A DNA stretch of 64,000 nt, from NCBI GenBank assembly GCA_004194705.1, contig SADC01000117.1:1-64000 (forward strand). The letters are read 5' to 3'. This DNA comes from Ditylenchus dipsaci. Taxonomy: Eukaryota > Nematoda > Chromadorea > Rhabditida > Anguinidae. The notes beneath the pieces were generated by a model. It did no database searches and was not told the DNA's origin. It saw only the letters and a list, made by a program, of their open reading frames with translations. Within the stretch, counting starts at the first letter, position 1, and each line of letters opens with the position of its first letter. The position numbers and the translations under genes were made by a program. Of the stretch, positions 11,001-26,000 are shown piece by piece.

Positions 11001-14000
11001 ATATCTTAATTGCTCGAATTATTATTATAGATGACCCTCTAGACTTCCGGAATCTTGAAATACATGTTCGTTTTCATATAAATAAATTTCAGGACACGGT
11101 TTTAGAGTTTTCAGGTTGCGGTTTTACCCCAAGCTGCACCCGGGCAACATCTTGGTCAGAGTCCTTATTGTCATTATCATTATATCAGCCCTGATCAGAT
11201 ATTTTCAAACTGCTTTATTCCGAATTAACATGAACTCATTTTTTATTTGTTTTAAGATAGACCATAGACTTTCCTGATTTAAGGGAAAGTTGAGAATAGA
11301 TGTCCCAGTCGGCTCTATATGTGTTGGGGTCCCTGAAAAAAACATGCCTTCGTCCCCTGTTGACTTTTTCGAAATTTTTTCTCCGAAAGTGTCAAAAAGT
11401 GTTCATTTACACTTTTTAATCATTAAAAAATTTTACAAATAAATTTCCTAAAATTTTTTTGCGGCTTTGCGGCCATGACCAGAACACTCCACATTGCAAT
11501 GCATTGGGGAACTGTAATTTATCTGATAATTTATGCAGTTGGAAAACATGAACTTCAGTTTTTACGATCCCTTGCAATGTGGAGTAGGCTGGTCTTGGCA
11601 CCGAAGCGGCAACTCTTTGCCGGTACAGCAGCTGTAGAAACTTTTCAGACAGTTAAAATTCAATGAAATTTCAAAAAAACCAGCTTGGGGGACCAAGGCA
11701 AGAAATTTAGGAATTTTTTGAAAAGAAAGTTTTTCATAAAAATGATTAAAAGGTGCAAATAAACACTTTGAGACTTTCGCAAAAAAAAATTGAAAAAAAT
11801 CAACAGTGGGACCAAGGCATGTTTTTTTGGAGAGAGCACCAACACATATAGAGCGCCCCCAGCCGATAAAAATAAGACTATTGATACAGTATTCCACCTC
11901 AAGTGCTATCCCACAAATAAATCGATAAAATACGACAGTTTTGACCATCAACTTAAAAAGAAGAGACTCAGCTCTTTGTGATTACCAGGGCCAAATTCTA
12001 TGCACTAAAAAATGCGAAATATGCGCATAAAATATGCGCTAAAAATGCTTAAATATGCGCTAAAAACGTAAAATAATGCAGTATAATTTTTAGACTAAAC
12101 CTTTTAATGTACCACATAACATTTGTGAAGAATCACTATATGTCGTAAAAATTGCTCTAAACATGCTTTAAACGGTTTGGCAGCTTATACATGATTAAAG
12201 ATACTTTTGGATAATGCTAAATTTTTTTGCAAAAAAAATTGACCAAAATTTGACATATGGCTTTGCTGAAGCAAGGTGATTTAACCTAAGGATTTAATCC
12301 ATTTGACTTAGGATTAATTCATTTGAACTAGGATTTGAACATAGCTTTAAAAAACTTTCTGCTCCATGAAGATGAAGCAGGATTTCAGTCGAAAAGATTT
12401 ATGAAAAGTGTGACCGCCATTTACTAGCTAATTTGCAAAAAAAATATTTTGTAAGCAATTTCGAGACATCTAAGGCTTTTGTACTCCTGCCACTCTTTCA
12501 AATCTTCTCGCAAATATAAACAATGTGCATTTTGCGATTTTCGAAATTAATATCTTTTACAAACCAAATCGGTGCTTTGCACTGTTTTTGCTACTTTAAC
12601 TGAAAATATGAATTGCACGGTACTGAACGTTAGCTACCTCAATAAAGGTTATTTAGTGAAGAAATCTCTTTCTTACACGCTTGACAATAAAGTGTCCTGG
12701 TTTTGGAAACTAAGAAATTGACTTATTTATACACAAAAGACGAGATTTGGCATGCTGCAACATCTTTTAGCCAAAAAATTTCTGAGATTTCTACAATATG
12801 CAGAAAATATGCGTCAAAATTGCAAAATATGCAAATATGCACTAAAATGGGAAATATGCAAAACATGCTGCATAAAAGTACGAAAAAGTACTTAAACAGG
12901 GCTAAAAGTGCGTTTTTTGTGCATAACTATGCTTGCATATCCGCAGAAAAATATGCATTTGCATAGAATTTGGGGCCCTGGTGATTACCTGTTGACGGAC
13001 TGGTCTCGAAAGAGTCTTAGGTTGAGATGGCGGAAACACAAAAGAGTTGATTTGATTTCCAGTGGAAAATGGCTGGAAGGCTGAAGATGGACGGTTGATT
13101 GTGCTGAATTGGAAAAGGTTCATTCTGCAAACTTTTCAAATATAGTGCACGCAAAACAATAAAAAGTTAGTAAGGTTTGGTTGAAAGTTGTTAGTATCGA
13201 GTTTAAAAAACAAATAAAAAATAGTTGACTGAATAATGTTAAATAAATCAATAGGGATGACAGTTAGAAAGAGAAAATTAGAATAGCAAACCACTCAAAT
13301 CAAGCGAGAAAATACAAAAAACACACAACTTATGAAGAGGCACACACAGCAATCATAAGAAAATCAAAAATCACACATTGACAAACCTGTTGATGTCGGA
13401 TAATCTTTGCACGACCTTTTTGGCGCATAATTAATTATTCAACTTTGGTTGGTTGGTGTAAGCAATAGTTTGCAAACATTTTTTAATATCTACATTCTAT
13501 AACGCCTTTCTCCTTAACGGGCATGCCTCAATTTTTTTTTAATTATTGAACTTCTGTACGGATTTTTCAAGTTGGTTTCTAACAAACAATGCCTAGAATT
13601 TAATTTTACGTATTGTTTTTTAGAAACCAACTTGAAAATCAGTAGAGAAGTTCAATGATTGGGGAACAAATTTTGAATTCCCGGCACTGCCTCTTGTTAG
13701 CGTGGGCATGCCCCTTCAAGGAGAAGACCTAAGGCCTAATCAAAATCGGCTCTTGGACTGTGTTTAATATACATTTTGATTGAAGACTGCCTTTAGACAA
13801 GTTGCCCGTCAATTTGTAGCCAGTGAAATGAGCTACAAAATGAGTGGTAATTTGCATTAGAGCAGTCTTCGAAAGCTTTATCAAAAACACATTTCCAAAC
13901 AACACAATTTGGAGTCAGAGGATTGTGCATTGTTAGGATGCATACAAAAATGTGCACCAAAAAGGATTGCCTGGACAAATTCATATTGTTTTTTAAAACG

Positions 14001-17000
14001 ATGATTTTTTAACTTTTATTTTAAAAAGTAATAAGCAATCGCAAAACAACAATTGATAAAAAAGAAAGAAAAAAACCGACTACACAGGAATACTTGAAGG
14101 GAGTGTCAAAAAATATTATTGGACTTTACTTTACCGACTTGGCAGTGACTTTTTCAGCAAAAAATAGCAGAGATGAGATTACAAAAACATAGATTTGAAG
14201 TATTTATTTGGAGTAGAACGGCTAGGAAAACAATAACGGCTAAACTAAGACAATAATAGCAGATAAATCTGCTGTGACAAATACTGAATAGATGAGTAAA
14301 ATATATGTGTGTGATAATAGTGCTTGTGAGTAAGGGTATGGACTAACTGGAAGTGGACACTTGGCCTCGCAGTCTTGCACGTTGCGGAAGTTGTTGTTGT
14401 TGCCGAGACATCCACTATACTCGAATTTGGTGCACTGCTTGGTGGACTTGTCGAAGTAGTAGCGCTCATTCTTGCCTGCACACGGTCCAATGACTTTGGG
14501 AGGTAACAGGCATCTGAAATTTTTATGGGTAAAGCTTTTTCATTTGTAAACAAACGGATGTTTAGGTTTAGGGGGCACTTAACAATAATTTATAAAAATT
14601 GGACGCATTGATCAACGCGGAATTTTCGATTTAGTCTGTAATGAAATTTGGCCACTTGAAAGTGGCCAAAAATCACAGTACGACCAAATATTTTGGGGTA
14701 ATTTTGAATTGCCTGTGGGGACCAAGGCATTCTCTTGTGGGGTCAATGGAGCATGCCTAATTCCATAGAAATTTGCGGTCGGAATTTAATACAATACGAA
14801 ATTAACAAGCGCCTAGCGATCATCTTTTTGTACAAATTTTACGCTGATTTGTGTTGTAAGGAGGGAGATTTGCGAAGGCAAAATCTCCGTACCGTCGATT
14901 TGTCCTGAGAGGAGCGACCGTCTAGCAGAAGTTAAAGGGCACACCCCCCCCCCCCAAAATTCAAAATCATAATTACTTTAAAATAAACAAAACGCCAAGA
15001 AATCAAAAGAGTTTTTTGTCGCTATAGCCTTTTTTACGTGTTTTTTGAAGACATGGATATGTTTTCTTGACTTCTTTTCAAAATTAGAACCAATTTTAGC
15101 TAATGTTTTATAGACATTTACATCAATTTCTACATCAAAATCAAACAACATTTCTTACACAAATTTTCCAATAATTTCTGTAAGATATTCTGTCTATTTC
15201 CTAATGATGAAAACCTTCGTTAATCTCTATTCGCCATCCAACGTTGTGACTTATATATCCGTTTACATTTTTGTGGAAAATAAGAGCGTTAAGAAAAAAG
15301 CAAATTTATTCGTAACATGTAACAACAGAAGAAGAGCACTTTAAAGGCAGAATTTAGTCAAATAAGATGAATCCGATGTCCTCTTCCTCACTTGTTTCCT
15401 TGGCGCTTGTTTCTTCTTCTCTTCCTTGGCACGAGCGGAAGCGACTTCAGGCTTGGAACCATCACCGGCGAAAGCAGCACTAGGCGCAGTTGCAACACCA
15501 TATCAATGTTAGAGACCAAATCCTGAAAATTGGAACATAATTTAACTGCAAAGATATCGGAGAGCCACCTTGACATCAACTCCATTGGAGAGTTTTTGCA
15601 CATAGACCAGGCCAAACGGCTCGACAGTGACATCAGCAGCCGGAGAATCATCTGAATCTTGCCTCCGGTAATGGCGACACAATCATCTTGAAGAGCGAGA
15701 GCTGCAGTCGTCCTATTCCACGCTAAAAGACTGGTTATCTTCATAGTAATGACAACTTTATTACAAACCTTCTCTGTACTTATCGATCACTTGCCGACCA
15801 TCCTTCCCACCAGCAAAACAGAAGTCCTTGAGATGATTGCTTAGACTGCTGCTCACTCAGTTGTGATGCTGCTTTGCGCTTTCTTGAGTTCAAATAACAG
15901 TTAAGCATCGAATAACTGAATAAGCAAACCTACCAAGGTGAGATATCCTCGCAGATGCTAGTTGAAGCGCTCACGACGTTGCTGACCTGATAGCTTTCCG
16001 CTGCATAACCGCACATCTTCCATTGGCGACAAGGACACTTGGTGAGCAGATGGTTTTTCTTCAGGTTTTGTGGGTACTGATGGCTTATTCGAAAGCCCTG
16101 AGTATGAGGAATTTTTTGGTCAACAGCATTTCACAAAAAATGTTTTAAAAAATCATATCTGACATACAAAACAATTAGGGTCCAAAATTGACCATTTTTC
16201 GAATTTTTATGTTGGCGCGAAATTTCGAAAGTGATTATGATTTTGAATTTTGGGGGGATAATATTTTTTCTTACCGCAAAACACTTGAAAATTACCGCAA
16301 ATCATTTTTTATTACCGCAATTTGATTTTCCCGCAAAATACTTTTTTCTTACCGCAAAATACTTTTTTCTTACCGCAATTTGATTTTCCCGCAAAATACT
16401 TTTTTTCTTACCGCAAATACTTTTTCTTACCGCAAAATACTTTTTCTTACCGCGGAATAACTCGGATTCCTCAGAATCCCACCCCGGAATGGCCAGAAGC
16501 CCTGAAAGTTGGTTTTTTTGGGGGTTTACTAAAGGGGGGGTAAACTTTTCGAGAAAAATCGATTGAGCGGATCAGATTCGGGTCCGATGGGCTTAATCGC
16601 TCAGATTCCAGGTTTATGGTGTTTCGAGTGGTTCAGGGTGGAGTTGTGGGCGATTGAGCCGATCGGACCCGAAATCTGATCCGCTCAATCGAATTTCGCA
16701 AAAAGTTTACCCCCCCCTTTAGTAAACCCCGAAAAAACCAACTTTCAGGGCTTCTGGCCATTCTGGGTGGGATTCTGAGGGATCCAAGTTGTTTCCGGAC
16801 TGATAAATTCAAATTCCCGCAAAATTTTGACTAAAAACGACGAGAAAATTTTTTGCGGTAAGAAAAAAGTTTTTGCGGTAAGAAAAAGTATTTTGCGGTA
16901 AAGAAAAAAGTATTTTGCGGTAATAAAAAAGTATTTTGCGGGAAAATCAAATGCGTAATAAAAAATGATTTGCGGTAATTTTCAAGTGTTTTGCGGTAAG

Positions 17001-20000
17001 AAGAAAGTACCATCCATTTGGGGGGGGTGTGGGGGGCAAATACTGTTTGAAATCGTAAAGCGATTTCAAACAGGATTTGTCTTCTACCGAAAGAATGTTG
17101 ACCCGTCGGCGAAAATCTTAGTTTCCTCGTTCTTAAGCTGAACCTAAAGTGCTATGAATTCGTCAATTCTCTGTGCTGTGGAAATGGAAAGCATGCTAAG
17201 CCGAAACGAAAGCGCCAAGGCAAATTTTGGACATCCGAGACAGGCTCGCGATCGCTCTGGGGGAGGCAAACCTGCAAGGGGCTGATGATATGGCCAGCAC
17301 CCAGTTAAATGCGCTGATGGATGAGATCAAGGGAATGGCTGACTCGCTGAAGAAGGAACAAGACGATGAACACGGTAAGCAGGTTAGTGCCCTTTCCTAT
17401 TTTACCGAAGCTGAGAAATTAGCTGGTAGTACCCGAGGCACGGAAGGGTTCGTCAACCTGGAAGTGCCGTTGGGTCGTGTGGAAGTACCGAAAAGGGTTT
17501 GTGTGGTGTGGGTGTGGACCGTCCACAGAGTGGTGTGTATGGTTACCGTCTAGCAGGGTGAATGGGACCGAAGCGTTGGGTGTGAAGGGTGTGTTGACCG
17601 AAAGGATTGAAGTGCGAAAAGGACCGAAGCCAGTGACCCGTCGATGGAGTGCGAGCCGAAGTGGACCAGAAGCAAGCAGAAGACTCCATAGCCAAACTGC
17701 AGTTCCGTGGTCTTGCCGAAGCCCAAGCTCCTCCTGTGATGGTCAAGTCAGCTCCGCTCCCTGTCATCTGTGACTCGCCTGCCGATCTCTGTGGCCCAGC
17801 AGCACGCTCCCAATCAAATTGCGCAACGGATGCTAGAAACAAAGTGAATGGACCGTCTCTGCGACTGGACCGGACTCAAGTGGAAGTGACCGCCGACCGT
17901 CTCTCTCTCTGCAGCAGCTTTACCGAAGAAGTCAAGTGGAAATGACCCGCCTGAAGCGAAGCTGGTTCGAAGCGACCCTCTATTGGGATGAAGCCGATCA
18001 CTGCCTGCGCCGTGGACTCAAAGAAGTGAATGGAGCCAGAAAGCAGCTGAATCGTCTAGAATCTATTGTAATGTCTTCACTGCTTGTTTTGTCTTCTGGT
18101 AGTCTTGTTGGTAGTTGTGAGAATAAAATGGGTGTGGTCACTCCTCTTGTCCCGGTGCCAGTTATTTCAATGTTTTTTACTGTGTTCTAAAGCCTATTTC
18201 GTTACTAATCCGAGAATTTGTTAAGTGACCATGTTGCCCAGTCACCGTAAAAACGGGGACTAAATTATTATTGCTTAAAACTAACCAATATATTCTCCAC
18301 ACTTGTCCTTGCACTCTTGTTCTGTCTCGAAGCGATTACCATTTCCATCACAGCCACCTTAAAACAAATTATATAGACTCCTGATATTAACACCAAATTG
18401 AAAATACCATAGTGGAATCGGTTGCAAACTCCATCTGCTTTATTGTAGTACCACTTGTGACAAAGCGGTTGCAGGAGCCAGTGTCTTTTTGAGCCTCACA
18501 CACAGAGCCCATTCAAAGAGCATTCACAACTTAATTAATAAAACTGGTAAGCGCTCACTAAGTCGGTTTTTATATGAGTTTACGCGTTTAAAAATCATGC
18601 GTTAGTCCCCAAGCTAATTTAAAAAATCGAAACTTTCTCAAAAGCCACTGGATTAATCTTTGAAGATTTTTTTTGGTATAAAAATGCTGAAAAATATTTC
18701 CCTTGATTCCAATTTTTCCCGGAAAAACAAATCGTGGGTTCAGAGAAGACAGAAATGCCTACTTCGCGCCTAAATCTTGAATAAATAATAAAACAATAGG
18801 TGAACCTTTTTGCAATTGCAATCGTACTTTTCTAAGATAGGGCCAAATACTACCGTTTTTTATATACCTTTTTTCGACCCTACTTGGATATACCCCCCCC
18901 CCACCTCCAAATCAACTTTTTTAAAAGTGTTCCAAACACCTTATATCGACCTAAAATGGCCTCAGAAGTTCAAAAAAGACATTATTTTTAACTTCTGTCA
19001 ATAAAAAATCGAGTTTGGACACTTTTAAATTTTGACTTTTTACCTGTTTTACCATGTTTTGGTCACTGGAGCTGGGCAAAAATAGTCTCTAAATGCATTT
19101 TGTTCAACAGTCTTGCCCGAATTATGTCTAAGGTAAGTGAGTGCGCGCATCTCTAACTCTCAAGCCCCCTGAGCCCCCGAAGGGGGCTTGGAGTTGAGAT
19201 GCGTACACACACACATACCTTAGATACAAATCACTCGAAAGTAACTCTGGATGCATTAAAAATGTATGCATACCAGAGTTTATTTATGCGGTAGGCCCCA
19301 GACAACAAAACTATGTTCAACATCTTCTTTTTCACACTAAATTGGCCATTTTTGGTCCATTTCCACCCAAATACAGACCTAAATCCCTTTAAAAATGGTC
19401 AAAATGAGTGATTTTGGTGGTCCCAAAACTCAGTTTTTTTATTGACCAGAACTCAAAAATAATGCCTTTTTTGAACTCCTGAGGCCATTTTAGGTCGATA
19501 GGGTGCTTGGAACACTTTGAAAAAAGTTGATGGGGGGGGGGGGTATATCCAAGTAGCGCCCTTTTTTCTTTTTACACAATAGATTATTAGTTGTGATTTT
19601 CATTCATACATTTTCAAATCTAATTTTCATAATTTTTAAAGTATAATATCTCGGCCAGGACAACTCCATAAAATTAGGCTTACTGACCAGTAACAAGCTA
19701 CTTTAGGGCTATCTTTTGGCATACCTAATTCTTTGGTAGGGCTCGGGGTGTATGTTCCTTTCTCATGTTAGCGAAAAAATTTCTTTTAATAGTTTGAGAC
19801 ATTTAAAACAAAATGGTTTTTGAAAAAAATTCAGCAAGTCATGATTTTTAAGACATTTAGAGCCAGAAAAAGGTGTACCAGCATCTTTAGCACTCTGGAC
19901 TTTGTCGAGCACTGCACCCACAACTCCTTGCTGCTGCTCAGGTTGCTGTTGAGGAGCAAAGGAAGAGATGGATCCAGGCCGTTGAGGAGTGCCTCGCATG

Positions 20001-23000
20001 CACAGTGACTCGCACTGATCTTTGCTGTGGAAGCGATTGGCATTTCCACCGCAACCAGAATATTGGAAGTTTTCGCAACTACCAGTAGCCACCTAAAATC
20101 GAGATAAATTATTGGATTTATTGCAATAATGAAAGCCTACTTCATAGTACCAGCTTTCAAAATGTCCCTCACAACGTCCAACATCCAAGCGGAGGTGCAA
20201 TGTCTCGGGATTGGCTGAAAGAAAAATAATTAGTGATTGGATTAAAAATTAAGTTTAAAGCAAGCAATAATTTTAAAAGAAAGCAGAAGCTTTAGAGGCA
20301 GAAAACAGATTTTGAGAGAAAAGTATTAAAGGGAGGGTGAAAGCTGTTAAGGAGATAGTCTCGACACGAAAGGATTATTCCAAGTTTTGTGTTTTAAATA
20401 TGGTTTTGGAGCCATATTTTGTCGACAATCCGGTTTGTGGTTCCAGACAATCTTGTGCAAAATTAAAAATTGCTTAGCATGATCAATATCAGTTTTCAAA
20501 AATTCCTTCAAAAATGACCTAACAATCGAAATTTAACAAGAGACTGATCAACCTTTTCTAGATGGTTTTCCCCTTTCCGTTTTTAGAGCATTTTTCGAAG
20601 GAATTCCAAAATTCTGATATTGATGATGCTAATACAACTTTTAATTCTGCACAAGTTAGTCCGACATCGCATCACTAAGTTGTGGACAAAATATGGCTCA
20701 AAACCGCATTCAAACAACACAAAACTTGGATGAATCCTTTCGTGTCGAGACTATCTCCTTAACCTCCTTCAGTAATAAAAAAGTTTCTAAAAAAAATTCT
20801 AAGTCGACTATGTTGGCCAGTTTTTTTCGGTCGGCCACCCAAGATCTTGAGTCCAAAGTCACACAGTCGACTCTACCCAAGTTCCTACATAAAGTTTGAC
20901 GATTGGGGGCGTAACCGTTCCGCCAATGAAACTTACGCCAAAAAGATCATTTAGCAATGGCATCTTTTCGCCATTTTCGCCATCTCCAATCATTTTGTAG
21001 CCAATGAGATGAACTACAAAATGAGTGGTGATTTGCCTGACAAAGAATAAGAGTACTTGAGAAAAGAACATATTGTCGAAAACATACTATTGGCGAAAAG
21101 ATGCTTTTGGGAAATTGGGGAAACTGCAGTTTCACCATTTAGACCTGCAACTTTCCAATAACGAGCGCCTATTTAGGATATATGCATTTGTTATTAGGAG
21201 AGTTGAGAGTCTATATGGTAAAACTGTAGTGTTTCACGAAAACAATCGTCAAAATCAGAATACTTGCAATTTTTTGCAGTAAGCTGGCGAATTACATTTA
21301 TCAAATGGCTCCAAATTTTAGAGTGAAAAAGTGTAGGACCCTAGACGTGAACGAATTTTGGCGCTACTCGGTTTTACCCCTTCAAAAACAGCTACTCGGT
21401 TTACCCCTACCAATAATTTTAGGCTTCGGATTAGGCTTAGCCTTAGCTTTGGCTTAGGGCCTTAGGCTCAGGCTCAGGGCCAAGCCATTAATAATACCGA
21501 CTATTTTATATTAAAAAAGTATGGTTTAGATACCCCTAAAAAATTATTGGGAGGGGTAAAAAGCTAGCTTTTTGGGAGGGGTATAAACGAGTAGAGTCCG
21601 ATTTTTTTGGGTGTACGTTAATGTTCGATTCCTCTGAGTTCACTAGCTCCTATTCTAAATTCTGGTTCTGTGTGAACTCTGTGTAGATTTCTTAGATGTT
21701 AGTCTTGAATTCAAAATATAAGCAAATTTATGCATAAAGTTATTATAATAAAAAATCATAAACTGACAAATCATAGATGGAATCGAACTTTAGAGTACAG
21801 TCGAGTCACGAGAAGACGTCGAGCCACTCAAGTTCGACCCCCAGCTTGGTTCGACATTTTTACTCTAATTTTCGTATAACCTTTCTGCCTAAATGATTCC
21901 TTAGTGTAATATAAAAAACCGTAGGGCACTTGACTGGGGCTAAACTTGAGCGGGTCACGTCTTGCTATAATAATTGTTAATAGTAAAAAAATAAAAAAAC
22001 AACATAGAAAAAAGCGCAAACAAAACAAGCAATCGAAAGAGAGAGAAAGCACACGACAGTCGGAAAGTGACAAGCAGCAGCACTCTCACTTACGACGCTC
22101 CACTTTTCTTCTATTCCCGATTGTTGTAGTTGAGCTGCAGCAGGAGCTCTGGCGACAGCTGGTGGTGCGGTCCTCACTGTTGGACTACTCTCACCGGCTC
22201 AGCAACCGTAGGTCGAGCTGTGGTTGTTGAGCCGCTTTCGCACTATACACACAAATTTTCAATTTTAATTTGTTACTTTATAGATATGAACTATTAAGCT
22301 GTTAGTAAGGTCGGTTATTTTAATCTTTTGGCAAAAATTAAAATTTCGATATCTCCGCCAAAACGAAATTTCGCTCTTGTGTAGAAACTTTCAAAACTTT
22401 TACCAAATTTTTAATACCGCATTTATTTTAATTTAGGGACAGTCTCAACAAAACTATGTTCAAATTTCATCTTTGCTGGTTTTTTAAAGATATATAGGTA
22501 TCCTTTTGGTTCAATTACCGTCAACCTTTGGTAACCAATTTTTTGAGAACTTCACTTTTTAGTGCGAAAAATGTCAGGAAACAACTTTTTATTGTTTCTG
22601 GCGTATAAAAATTACTTAGGAGACGTTTAAACCCTATTTACAGTTAACCGAAAAAGGCACACCCCCCCTCCCCAAGTGCACAAGTTCCAAAATTTGGAGG
22701 CTAAAAAAACAGTAAGCCATGGCCTTCTATTAAAATAAATACGGTATTGATAAAAATGCAAATATTGTTTTGCGGGAATGTAATATTTTTGATTTTTAGA
22801 ACACAATGGCGAGTCAAAAAATTCATATGTTTTTTGACAAAAAATGTGAGTCTTAATATGAAAAATTTACCAAAAAAAAATTAAAATAATCAACCCAATA
22901 CCAGAATTATTGTTATTGTCCAAACCAAAATTTACCCGAGTAATCGGGCTTCAAATGTCCACACTTCTGCTGGCACTCAGCAAGAGATCCATATCTGTTC

Positions 23001-26000
23001 GAATTCCCACCACACCCAGAGTATATAAAAGAGTAGCAGCGCCGGAGAAAGCATCAAAATACCAGTCAACGTAATCTTTGCAATTGCCACTGTCCACACT
23101 TTGGCGACAAGAGTCACCCCATTGGCTGGACAATCCATACGGAATTTGAGCGGCTGAAGATTGGGAGGCACACGGCCTGGAGTTGGGGTAGGCTGAGGAT
23201 GCAGCTGCAGCAAATAATTGGTTTTATATTAATCCACTCTTATAACATCAATCAATTTATTAATTTGTTGGTTAGATGTGTTAGTGTAAATCCTTCAGAT
23301 CAAAATACAAATTCAGAAGTCAACACTAATTCGATAAACTTCCCAGACGCCAGCAAATCCAAACTTTTATATACCACACCAGGGCTGATCGGATATTCGA
23401 CATCCGATATGCGGCACTTTTTGACGTCCGATATCCGAAAAGATTGCGAATTTCCGGATAATTTTTTTTTAATTTGAGAAAATATGCGAAATCCGATATC
23501 CATAACCGGCACTTTCGACATCCGATATCCGATATTTTTTCATCCCGATTCAGCCCTGTACCGCACTATCATAGCCAGTGTCAGCGCCCAAAAATCGTTG
23601 GGTTAGTGTCATAATCCGTAAAGAAACATTATAGGCTTTTAGATGGCTTGCGATCATCGTGCATTACTGGGCACACCTAGCAAGTGCTTTTGACTAAAGA
23701 AAAATTATAGCCTTCTCATACTTATATGTAATTATTTTTTCTAATTCCTCTTAGTAGCTAAAAATTGCTTAGTAATCCGAACTCAAGTAACACCAAACTT
23801 TTAGGATGCAAGACACTTCTCCTGATTAAAATCATACTTATGGCATTGTACTTTTGCCCTACTTTTGGAAGACTACTCTCAGCAACTTACCACCAGTAAT
23901 GAGTGAGCAGGCAATTTCATCCTCGCACCACCCACACCCCGAGTCTGCCAGATCATGGACCCGGCACCGCCCGTGCCCCGGGTGGGCCATAGGCTACAAA
24001 GGATTGCAAAATTTTTCCTGACGGAGAGGCTGAAAGGGCTACAAAATATTAACGGGGGTACTAATCCTTATAAAAAAAATCTTGACGGGAGGGGCTAAAG
24101 CGCGACTAGCCCCACCCTGGGTACGCCAATGAGGTGCGCACCGCACTGGGTCATGAAGAAGTGCCGCAGATGTTTCTGAAGCTGTCATTATAATTCCACG
24201 CGATTCCTAAGGCCAACTTTGATTAAAATTTAAAATAAAAAATTGAAGCCTTCGTGCGAATTTGGGACAAATAGAGAAGTTCAGGGCGCCTAGGCCCGCA
24301 TGTTGCCTTTGTCCCGCCCCACCCCGCGTTCCGGACTAATTTTATTCCTGCTGCGGCACTGCCCAACGCCCCGAGTCGAACCAAGCCACTGCCCCAGCAA
24401 AACGCTACGCACGGGGGCGCATTGGGCACCCCGTGCCCCGGGCGGAGCTGACCCGTCACTGCTTACCACTTATTTTGTAGCTCATCTCACAGCCTACAAT
24501 ATGGCTGGTAAGACACGTGAGGGCGATCTTCAATGGAGAGGCAAAACACAATGCAAAACACGACTTTAAATCAGAGGAGGGGCTTAGTTTTGAGAAAATA
24601 CAGAGAGTCAAATTGACCGTTAATGGTGTAAACCTACCTCCTCTTGGGAGATGGATATTGAGGTGATGGATATTGAGGAGCAGGGTATTGCGGGCTGGTT
24701 CTGAGTTCTGTCCACTTCAGGCTGCCTCGGTTGAGGCTGTTGTAGTTGAGGTTGCTGGGCTGCGGTTGGGATGGCCACTGAGGAGCTGGCTGTTGTGGTT
24801 GAGGTTGCTGGGCTGCGGTTGGACGGCCACTGAGGAGCTGGCTGCTGTGGTTGAGGTTGTTGGGGCTGCTGCGGCTGCTGTGGTTGCTGCTGAGTTGTCC
24901 ACTGAGGAGATGGCTGTTGTGGCTGGTAAGGAGGAGGCGGTAGGGAGAATTGCTTGTAGGCTGCTGGCTGCTGGTTGCGGCTGTAACCATAGATTCGGTC
25001 CTACGCTAGAGCAGTGGTTCTAAAAATATTTCACTTAATTGATCTATTTATTTATCATATCCAACCTGGCATTCTTCCCAAGAAGCGAAGTTGTTGAGTT
25101 GCCCAGACATCCTCTCCACCAGAAAGCGGCGCACTGTTTGGTGGTGTAATCGTACCAGTAGCGAGCTACCTAAATTACGGATTTAGCGGCTCAAAATTAG
25201 TAACGGATATATCTACCAATTGACTACATCGCTGAGGTCCTTCCACTTTGGCAAGTAACAACGTCCTGAACGGAAACTTTTGATTAAATGCGAAAACGAG
25301 GTTAACTGCAGGGTTGTGAAAAGTGATACAATCGTGATACAAGTGAAAAAGTGATACAATAACGGAGCCTCGATATAACGGAACCCGCGTTATAACGGCA
25401 CCTCTCTAAACTTGATCTAGCTGGCGACAAAAAATTCAACATAGCTTACCGCCTAAAATGCCCCCCCCTGATATAACGGCACCTTCAGTTGGTCGTCAGG
25501 ATGCCGTGATATCGAGAATTGACTGTATTAGCACCTTTGGAAAACCATATGTTTATAAAAACCCTAGTTAACTATGAAAATCCACGTTAACTGTTAAACC
25601 GTAAACACCTGCAAAAACTTACCAAGCTCCGGCGGCTCCACACAAATCTGTTCACAAAGCTCTTTGCTGACGAAGTTGTTGTCATTTCCACCACACCCGC
25701 CGAACCAGAACTGAGAACATCTCCCTTCAGCAGTGTCATAGAACCAGACAAGTTTGTAGCCAGGATGGCACACCTGACCCTGGTCTTGAGGCAGGTTGCA
25801 TGAAACTGAAAAAGGCGAAATTTAGATAGTTGATATACTAAAAGTTGGGAACGAATACCGATTTTATTTGGAGCGACGGTGCCACCGATGATGTGCGGTG
25901 GAGGAGTAGTGACTGGCATCCTGCATAAGCTGGTCCTAGAGCTTTGCTGCTTCCATCAGGGCAACAACCGTGTCTGAAATGGTTGAACAGATGCAACAGA

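Noticed and set aside
16322..17013. Open frames rich in Phe/Leu/Pro
   Set aside because: They are translations of the TTACCGC tandem units.
24673..25023. Plus-strand Ala/Val/Gly-rich open frame
   Set aside because: It is the antisense shadow of the Gln/Pro-rich papilin exon 25.
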